Assembly: GCA_017479675.1 (NCBI GenBank) | Contig: JAFVBX010000029.1 | Location: forward strand, 1 to 32,464 | DNA from: Prevotella sp. | Lineage (GTDB): Bacteria; Bacteroidota; Bacteroidia; Bacteroidales; Bacteroidaceae | DNA: 32,464 bases | Reading direction: 5' to 3' | Part shown: positions 1 through 4,818 of the stretch, in pieces | Numbering within the stretch: position 1 is the stretch's first letter | Layout of the letters: each line of letters starts with the position of its first letter | The notes under the pieces: model-generated | The model's input: only the letters and a program-made list of their open reading frames with translations | The model's database searches: none | What the model was told of the DNA's origin: nothing | Translations under genes and position numbers: made by a program

Positions 1-8
1 CCTATTAA

Positions 9-70
9 ATTAACTAGTTAATTTTTGAAATTTACCAGTTAATTCGTCAAATTAACCAGTTAATTTATTA
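9..70. repeat. Three-unit 21-bp palindromic repeat array
   Basis: Three direct repeats with 21-bp spacing (the AGTT of each unit falls at 16, 37 and 58). Each unit has a core close to AATTAAC[T/C]AGTTAATT. The core of unit 1 (8-23) is a perfect 16-bp palindrome; units 2 and 3 are one or two bases off. Spacing of two helical turns is compatible with a repeated protein-binding site, but nothing here identifies the protein. The array may continue beyond the left edge. Confidence 0.6.
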
Positions 71-154
71 CAGAAGCTTAGCGACAGCATTCTTGAACAA
101 ATCATCCATGCACGGAAACGAAGCCTTTGCATGCGGAATCGTTACGTAGTCCAT
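68..154 (-). CDS. Possible 28-aa leaderless small ORF or gene remnant
   Basis: Minus-strand ORF starting at the ATG at 154-152 (MDYVTIPHAK...), ending in TAA at 68-70 at the border of the 21-bp array. It starts only 4 nt after a good Bacteroidetes -7 box (TACTTTTG, 166-159), so the transcript would be leaderless or nearly so. The promoter placement is the only reason to list it; I recognise no family. It could equally be the 5' remnant of a deleted gene whose promoter survives. Confidence 0.25.
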   Translation of the reverse strand: MDYVTIPHAKASFPCMDDLFKNAVAKLL

Positions 155-158
155 GAGG

Positions 159-166
159 CAAAAGTA
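159..166 (-). promoter_or_regulatory. Bacteroidetes -7 box (TACTTTTG), minus strand
   Basis: TACTTTTGC read on the minus strand matches TAnnTTTG and is identical to the boxes ahead of the AAA ATPase (3304-3297) and asd (15615-15608). No convincing TTG lies 20 nt upstream. It directs transcription leftward into the 28-aa ORF. Confidence 0.5.
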
Positions 167-209
167 CAAAAAATATAGGAAATAAATACGTAATGTCGAA
201 AAAAAGTTG

Positions 210-217
210 TATCTTTG
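210..217 (+). promoter_or_regulatory. Bacteroidetes -7 box (TATCTTTG), plus strand
   Basis: TATCTTTGCA matches TAnnTTTG and is followed by a run of 12 A at 225-236. I see no other TAnnTTTG between here and the ATG at 510, so this is the best promoter candidate for the leader region and the 457-aa secreted protein gene. Confidence 0.55.
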
Positions 218-247
218 CAGATAGAAAAAAAAAAAAGAGAAATAATC

Positions 248-298
248 ATGGCACATGCATTAACAATGCCCTCAGAAGGGCAGATATTTGAAGAATAA
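248..298 (+). CDS. Possible 16-aa leader peptide
   Basis: ATG at 248, reading MAHALTMPSEGQIFEE then TAA. It is the first start codon after the 210-217 promoter and follows an A-rich stretch (225-247), which favours initiation in Bacteroidetes. A second mini-ORF (326-382, 18 aa, starting MQTTAKLKKN) ends in the left arm of a small hairpin (372-380 with 392-400), just before the strong hairpin at 413-455. Translation of either is not demonstrated; the geometry is what a leader-attenuation region would need. Confidence 0.25.
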   Translation: MAHALTMPSEGQIFEE

Positions 299-412
299 CA
301 TGTATAAGATAAAAATAACCCACAAATGCAGACAACCGCTAAGTTGAAAAAAAATATTACCCCCCCCATAAGCGTAGTGTAAAGAAAGAAAACTCTACGC
401 CAAGGAATCATG

Positions 413-455
413 AGGTGCATTATGGGCTCACAGAGAGCCTGTAATGCACCTTTTT
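413..455 (+). terminator. Strong intrinsic terminator or attenuator upstream of the secreted-protein gene
   Basis: Perfect 10-bp outer stem AGGTGCATTA / TAATGCACCT (413-422 with 442-451), extended inward by TGGGCT / AGCCTG (423-428 with 436-441, two G-T wobbles), loop CACAGAG, then TTTTT ending at 455. The T tract is on the plus strand only. It lies between the only visible promoter and the ATG at 510, so it either ends a short RNA or gates readthrough. Confidence 0.7.
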
Positions 456-509
456 CGTGCCCCAAAATGAAATAATTCACATACTATAAACTATAAATAA
501 AAAAAGAAC

Positions 510-1883
510 ATGAAGAAACTATTTACCCTTTTATCGCTCTTCCTCTGCTTCGCCTCTGGAGCATGGGCTATAGAGACAGATGGTGCTATGAATGGAGTTT
601 TTTCTGTCAGTAGCACAAAGAAAGTTGTATTCTCACAAGGCAACTTGCAGTATGTAGGTACTTGGCAGTTTGCTGAAAAACAGTGGGATTGTTTCAGTAC
701 TTCGCAGTCTAACAATCACCGAGATCTTTTTGGTTGGGGTACAGGCGATGCACCTAACAAGGTAAGTAAAAATAATAGTGACTATAGCATTTTTACAGAC
801 TGGGGTGCAAATGCTATTACCAATGGAGGCAATACAGCCAACGTTTGGCGTACGTTGACCAAAGACGAGTGGGTATATCTGTTTTATACTCGAGAGAATG
901 CCGCCACACTTTTTGGGTTCGGTAACGTAGCTGGCGTGAATGGTCTCATTATTCTTCCCGACGATTGGAAAACTCCGGAAGGTGCTTCTTTTACCGCCAG
1001 TACGACACTAGGCTTGACAGATCTAGGTATTTACTATCATAATGCTAACAATGACAATTATACTCACAACACCTACACAGCTGAGCAGTGGGCTGTTATG
1101 GAATCGGCTGATGCAGTCTTTTTGCCTGCCGCGGCCTATCGCAATGGTACAACTGTGGATTATATCGACTATGGTGGTTTTTACTGGTCCTCTACGCCTG
1201 AGTCTGCAAATAATGCATACTACCTCAATTTCTATTATAACGACCTTGCTCCGCAATTCAAAGAAGTGCGATATGGAGGTAGGCCTGTACGTCTGGTAGC
1301 AGATGCAATAAGCTATACAGTCCCATCATCAGGCATAGGAACATTTTCTACGAGTGTGCCAGTAGTATTGCCAGAAGGCTTGGAGGCTTACACTTGCAAG
1401 ACTTACGATAGCGGAAAGAGCACCATATCAACTCAGAAGGTGGAGGGAACTATCCCAGCCAACACAGGTGTGCTGATAAAAGGCACTGGTGGAGAAACCT
1501 ACACCCTTGTGGCTTCAAGCCAGACTCCTGAGGCGATAGAGGATAATGCCCTCATAGCAGTGACGGAGGCAACGCACGTTGACCAGACGGAGGGCGAATA
1601 TACTAACTTCATGATGAAGGGCGGCAAGTTTATCAAGATAGCGGCAAGCAGCGATGACGAGAAGATGCCAGCTAACCGTGCCTACCTGCAGTTGCCGACT
1701 GCAAGCATAGCAAACTCGCTGAACATAGAGATAGACTGGAAGGAGGAGACTGGAGTAAGACTCATCGACCCCCTCCTTACCTCCCCAAGGGGAGGGATAT
1801 ATACTCTTGACGGAAGAAAGTTGAATGGTATTCCTGCAAAGGGTGGAGTATATATAAATAATGGTAAGAAGGTGATAAAATAA
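510..1883 (+). CDS. Secreted protein with Fibrobacter-paralogous/formylglycine-enzyme-like domain
   Basis: 457-aa exported protein. Residues 1-20 form a clear signal peptide (MKKLFTLLSL..., AWA-type cleavage). Residues ~25-265 resemble the repeated Bacteroidetes and Fibrobacter domain related to formylglycine-generating-enzyme-like folds: KVVFSQGNLQY near the N-terminus, then DLFGWGTG, GGNTANVWRTLTKDEW, FLPAAAYRNG and YYWSS-like segments (here GGFYWSSTPES), ending in GRPVRLV. A middle region (~270-420) looks like the adhesin-like linker seen in Prevotella exported proteins. The tail (IYTLDGRKLN ... NGKKVIK) is a typical Prevotella C-terminal module, probably for sorting or surface attachment. 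A hairpin repeat at 1769-1796 encodes PLLTSPRGG just before that tail. The gene is followed 8 nt later by a 59-aa gene. Function is not assigned; surface binding is an inference. Confidence 0.85.
   Translation: MKKLFTLLSLFLCFASGAWAIETDGAMNGVFSVSSTKKVVFSQGNLQYVGTWQFAEKQWDCFSTSQSNNHRDLFGWGTGDAPNKVSKNNSDYSIFTDWGANAITNGGNTANVWRTLTKDEWVYLFYTRENAATLFGFGNVAGVNGLIILPDDWKTPEGASFTASTTLGLTDLGIYYHNANNDNYTHNTYTAEQWAVMESADAVFLPAAAYRNGTTVDYIDYGGFYWSSTPESANNAYYLNFYYNDLAPQFKEVRYGGRPVRLVADAISYTVPSSGIGTFSTSVPVVLPEGLEAYTCKTYDSGKSTISTQKVEGTIPANTGVLIKGTGGETYTLVASSQTPEAIEDNALIAVTEATHVDQTEGEYTNFMMKGGKFIKIAASSDDEKMPANRAYLQLPTASIANSLNIEIDWKEETGVRLIDPLLTSPRGGIYTLDGRKLNGIPAKGGVYINNGKKVIK
1769..1796 (+). repeat. C/T-rich hairpin repeat inserted in frame in the secreted-protein gene
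   Basis: A pyrimidine-rich half (CCCCCTCCTTACC) followed by the inverted repeat CTCCCC AA GGGGAG. It is read in frame as PLLTSPRGG between GVRLID and IYTLDG, where related Prevotella tails usually have a short linker. A structurally similar element lies inside the AddA-like gene at 30796-30828. Confidence 0.6.
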
Positions 1884-1891
1884 TTATAATT

Positions 1892-2071
1892 ATGAAGAAG
1901 AAAGTAATCGATTTTAATCGCTTGCCAAAGCAAGAATACAAACAGCCGGAGGCAAAGGCGATAGCGATAATGCCCGTAAGGATATTGGAGGACAGCAGCC
2001 CCGTAGCGATAGACACAAGTGAGGAAGGCGAGCAGAGTGGTGCCGAGTCTCTCGACTTGGATTTTGACTAA
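1892..2071 (+). CDS. Small acidic 59-aa protein, unknown function
   Basis: ATG at 1892, TAA at 2069-2071. The protein begins MKKKVIDFNR and ends SGAESLDLDFD. It has a short basic N-terminus, a middle with PEAKAIAIMPVRIL, and a strongly acidic Asp/Glu/Ser-rich C-terminal third. It has no signal peptide, transmembrane segment or cysteine. It lies 8 nt after the secreted 457-aa gene and right before a strong terminator, so the two genes are very probably co-transcribed. Short MKKK-type peptides encoded next to exported proteins are common in Prevotella genomes, usually annotated as hypothetical. I cannot assign a function. Coding potential is supported by continuous reading, operon position and a terminator 17 nt downstream. 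Confidence 0.6.
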   Translation: MKKKVIDFNRLPKQEYKQPEAKAIAIMPVRILEDSSPVAIDTSEEGEQSGAESLDLDFD

Positions 2072-2087
2072 GAGAAATCATATATAT

Positions 2088-2130
2088 AATTATAGGCACA
2101 ATCCCAAATCGGGATTGTGCCTATAATTTT
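2088..2130. terminator. Bidirectional intrinsic terminator
   Basis: Perfect 18-bp inverted repeat (left arm 2088-2105, right arm 2111-2128, core AGGCACAATCCC / GGGATTGTGCCT), loop AAATC, with TTTT at 2127-2130 on the plus strand and an A/T-rich flank on the other side. It sits between the plus-strand 59-aa gene (ends 2071) and the convergent ATPase gene (ends 2132), so it can serve both. Confidence 0.85.
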
Positions 2131-2131
2131 G

Positions 2132-3271
2132 CTACCACGCCACTAAGTTGCCTTTAGAGGTGGTGAGACTGTCTTTTCCCCCATATATAACATTAAGAGA
2201 ATCGACAGAAACGCCTGAGAGCGCAGACCACTTGGTGAGTCCAGAGAAGTAGTCGGCATTGAACGTGGAGCCAGACTTAATCTCGTAGGCAGTAGGGCTG
2301 CCAGCTTCATATTGGAGTAAATCGACTTCATTGCCTTGGCTGTCTCGCCAGAAACGCAGGTCAGGTTCTTTGCCCTCGTTCCAGGCTCGTTTTACAAATC
2401 TGTTAATAACCAAGTTCTCGAATAATCCTCCCCTGAGAAAATGGGTTGACACTTGAGCAGACGAGGTGATGTCGAGTAAAGAACATGCCAGCCCCGTATC
2501 GTAGAAATATAGCTTAGGGGTTTTGACTATGCGTTTGGCAAAGTTGTTCCAGTCAGGGCGAAGCAGATAGCATACGAAACTTGCCTCAAGGAGTGACAAC
2601 CAAGAGGATGCAGTGGGGACGGTAATGCCACACTCGTTGGCAAGCGAAGATAGGTTGAGGAGTTGACCTATGCGACCTGCACATAACTTTAGGAAACGTA
2701 GGAAACGACTGAGGTCGCCTATATTCTTCATCATTCTTACATCTCGCTCTACGTATGTCTGAAGGTAATAGGGATAATAGTCGGTGGGTGCTATGTTCTT
2801 GTCGAACAGACGTGGATAGCTACCTTGGAAGATTTCTTCATCAATGGAGAATGGCAACAGGTTGGCATTTTGCAACTCTTCGTGGGACAAGGGCAACAGT
2901 TTAAGCACAGCTGTCCTGCCGGCAAGTGACTGGCTTATGTTTTCCATGAGAAGGAAATTGTGCGAGCCGGACAGAAGGAACATTCCTGTTTCGTCGTAAC
3001 TATCAACATGGGTCTGTATATAGGAGAATAGGGAAGGGACACGCTGAGCTTCGTCTATTATAACATGGCGAGGGTAGGTGGAAAGGAAACCATGTGGGTC
3101 TTCCTCTGCAAATCTCCTTGTGTCAATGTTTTCCAAAGACACGTATTCGTAGTCGGGAAACGCTTTTTTTAATAGTGTTGACTTGCCAGACTGACGTGGA
3201 CCAGTCAGCGTTACTATGGGATATAGTGCAGCCAGATGCTCTATTTTTTCTTGTATTGCTCTTGCTATCAT
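2132..3271 (-). CDS. AAA-family ATPase with DUF4143 domain
   Basis: 379-aa protein of the Bacteroidetes/archaeal AAA ATPase family with C-terminal DUF4143. Walker A GPRQSGKS is at residues 24-31, Walker B IIDEAQ at 71-76, and the sensor-like SGSHNF begins at 101. The DUF4143 part covers ~170-300 (YVERDVRMM ... LYFYDTGLA). The C-terminus carries EVDLL ... YEIKSG, resembling a PD-(D/E)XK-like nuclease core as in many DUF4143 proteins. The start chosen is the ATG at 3271 (MIARAIQEKI): the longer in-frame start at 3307 lies upstream of or inside the -7 box (3304-3297) and cannot be on the transcript. It is monocistronic, with its own promoter and terminator. Such ATPases are abundant in Prevotella, and their biological role is poorly defined. 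Confidence 0.9.
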   Translation of the reverse strand: MIARAIQEKIEHLAALYPIVTLTGPRQSGKSTLLKKAFPDYEYVSLENIDTRRFAEEDPHGFLSTYPRHVIIDEAQRVPSLFSYIQTHVDSYDETGMFLLSGSHNFLLMENISQSLAGRTAVLKLLPLSHEELQNANLLPFSIDEEIFQGSYPRLFDKNIAPTDYYPYYLQTYVERDVRMMKNIGDLSRFLRFLKLCAGRIGQLLNLSSLANECGITVPTASSWLSLLEASFVCYLLRPDWNNFAKRIVKTPKLYFYDTGLACSLLDITSSAQVSTHFLRGGLFENLVINRFVKRAWNEGKEPDLRFWRDSQGNEVDLLQYEAGSPTAYEIKSGSTFNADYFSGLTKWSALSGVSVDSLNVIYGGKDSLTTSKGNLVAW

Positions 3272-3296
3272 AATGTTATAGGATATGTTTCGAGGG

Positions 3297-3327
3297 CAAA
3301 AGTACAAAATATATTTTAAATCTGCAA
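3297..3327 (-). promoter_or_regulatory. Promoter of the DUF4143 ATPase gene
   Basis: Minus-strand TACTTTTG (3304-3297) with TTG at 3327-3325, exactly 20 nt apart: a textbook Bacteroidetes sigma-ABfr type promoter. The ATG is about 26 nt downstream. Confidence 0.8.
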
Positions 3328-3334
3328 GCTTTTC

Positions 3335-3369
3335 TTTGCAAATTTAAAATCGGACTTTAAATTTGCAAA
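3335..3369. repeat. Perfect 14-bp inverted repeat between divergent promoters
   Basis: TTTGCAAATTTAAA (3335-3348) and its exact reverse complement (3356-3369), separated by 7 nt (ATCGGAC). It lies 8 nt upstream of the -33 element of the ATPase gene and about 85 nt upstream of the rarA -33 element. There is no T tract, so an operator is more likely than a terminator. No regulator is identified. Confidence 0.65.
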
Positions 3370-3403
3370 ATTGTATGTACTGCAACTAAAGTACTGAAAA
3401 AAA

Positions 3404-3431
3404 CTTAATTCTTAATTCTTAATTCTTAATT
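3404..3431. repeat. Heptamer array CTTAATT x4
   Basis: Four exact tandem copies of CTTAATT between the divergent ATPase and rarA genes (AATTAAG on the other strand). It belongs to the AT-rich short-period arrays that recur at gene junctions in this window. Confidence 0.75.
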
Positions 3432-3454
3432 ATTCGCATTTCAATGCTCATCGC

Positions 3455-3485
3455 TTGCAGGTCTTAATTAAATTTAGTACCTTTG
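3455..3485 (+). promoter_or_regulatory. Promoter of the rarA operon
   Basis: TTG at 3455-3457 and TACCTTTG at 3478-3485 with a 20-nt spacer. The ATG of rarA starts only 8 nt after the box, so the mRNA is expected to be leaderless or nearly so. Confidence 0.8.
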
Positions 3486-3493
3486 CACCTTAG

Positions 3494-4753
3494 ATGGAAC
3501 CTTTGGCAGAGCGTCTGCGACCGAAGACGCTGGATGAATACATAGGACAACGTCACCTGGTGGGTGAAGGAGCGGTGTTGCGTCGGATGATTGATTCGGG
3601 GCATATCAACTCTTTTATATTGTGGGGACCGCCAGGGGTGGGCAAGACTACACTGGCGCAGATAATAGCCAACAAACTCGATACGCCTTTCTACACCCTG
3701 TCGGCAGTGTCGAGCGGAGTGAAGGAGGTGCGCGACGTGATAGAGCGTGCCAAGAACAACCGCTTCTTCTCACAGACTTCTCCCATACTCTTCATAGACG
3801 AGATACACCGTTTCTCCAAGTCGCAGCAGGACTCGCTGCTCGGCGCAGTGGAGAAGGGCATAGTGACTCTCATAGGCGCCACGACGGAGAATCCATCGTT
3901 TGAGGTGATTAGGCCGTTGCTGTCGCGATGTCAGTTGTATGTGCTGAAGCCGTTGGAGAAAGCAGACCTCACGGCGTTGTTGCAGCGAGCCATAACGACG
4001 GACACGGAGCTGCAGAAGCTCGACATACGCCTGAAGGAGACCGACGCACTGATGAGATACAGCGGCGGCGATGCCCGCAAACTGCTCAACATACTACAGT
4101 TGGTGGTGGAGTCGGAGTCGGCAGAGACGATAGAGATAACGGACGAGCTGGTGGTAAACCGCTTGCAGCAGAATCCTCTTGCCTACGACAAGCAGGGGGA
4201 GATGCACTACGACATCATATCAGCCTTCATAAAGTCGATAAGGGGCAGCGACCCTGATGCCGCCCTCTACTGGATGGCACGAATGATAGAGGGTGGGGAA
4301 GACCCCGAGTTCATAGCACGGCGACTGGTGATAAGTGCTTCGGAGGATATAGGACTTGCCAACCCCAACGCGCTGTTGCTCGCTAATGCCGCCTTCGACA
4401 CGGTGATGAAGATAGGTTGGCCCGAGGCACGCATAGCACTGGCTGAGGCGTGTGTGTATCTGGCGACATCGCCAAAGTCGAACTCTGCATACAACGGCAT
4501 CAACGATGCACTGGCACTGGTGAAGGAGACAGGCAACCTGCCCGTGCCGCTGCACCTGCGCAATGCTCCCACCAAGCTGATGGCGGAGCTGGGATACAGC
4601 GACGGATACAAGTATCCGCACGACTACCCTAACCACTACACGCCGCAACAGTATATGCCCGATGCACTGAAAGGCCACCAGTTGTGGAAGCCGCAGCACC
4701 ACCCCATAGAGGAACGGCAATACCAGCAGTGGGAAAAGATAGTTAAAGCTTAG
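3494..4753 (+). CDS. rarA: Replication-associated recombination protein A (MgsA/RarA AAA+ ATPase)
   Basis: 419-aa clamp-loader-like AAA+ ATPase acting at stalled replication forks. Walker A GPPGVGKT is at 45-52, Walker B LFIDEIHRF at ~99-107, sensor 1 GATTENPSFE from 128, and the arginine-finger segment LLSRC at ~142-146. The C-terminal half has the GGDARKLLN lid and the RarA-specific tetramerisation region (EDPEFIARRL, SEDIGLANP, LATSPKSN, HLRNAPTKLM), and length is normal for the family. The ATG at 3494 is fixed by the promoter 8 nt upstream. The stop at 4753 runs directly into a heptamer array leading to lptD; genes 3494-8750 probably form one operon. Confidence 0.95.
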   Translation: MEPLAERLRPKTLDEYIGQRHLVGEGAVLRRMIDSGHINSFILWGPPGVGKTTLAQIIANKLDTPFYTLSAVSSGVKEVRDVIERAKNNRFFSQTSPILFIDEIHRFSKSQQDSLLGAVEKGIVTLIGATTENPSFEVIRPLLSRCQLYVLKPLEKADLTALLQRAITTDTELQKLDIRLKETDALMRYSGGDARKLLNILQLVVESESAETIEITDELVVNRLQQNPLAYDKQGEMHYDIISAFIKSIRGSDPDAALYWMARMIEGGEDPEFIARRLVISASEDIGLANPNALLLANAAFDTVMKIGWPEARIALAEACVYLATSPKSNSAYNGINDALALVKETGNLPVPLHLRNAPTKLMAELGYSDGYKYPHDYPNHYTPQQYMPDALKGHQLWKPQHHPIEERQYQQWEKIVKA

Positions 4754-4802
4754 AGTTTACGGTTTAAAGTTTACGGTTTAAAGTTTACGGTTTAAAGATT
4801 AA
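4754..4802 (+). repeat. Heptamer array between rarA and lptD
   Basis: Seven consecutive heptamers: AGTTTAC GGTTTAA repeated three times, then AGATTAA. The array begins at the base after the rarA stop codon and ends 16 nt before the first usable lptD start codon (GTG 4819). It contains stop codons in more than one frame. Confidence 0.85.
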
Positions 4803-4818
4803 GGGACTGCTATCCATA

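Noticed and set aside
3272..3307. 12-residue extension of the DUF4143 ATPase start
   Set aside because: Overlaps and precedes the promoter -7 box; the family starts at MIARAI.
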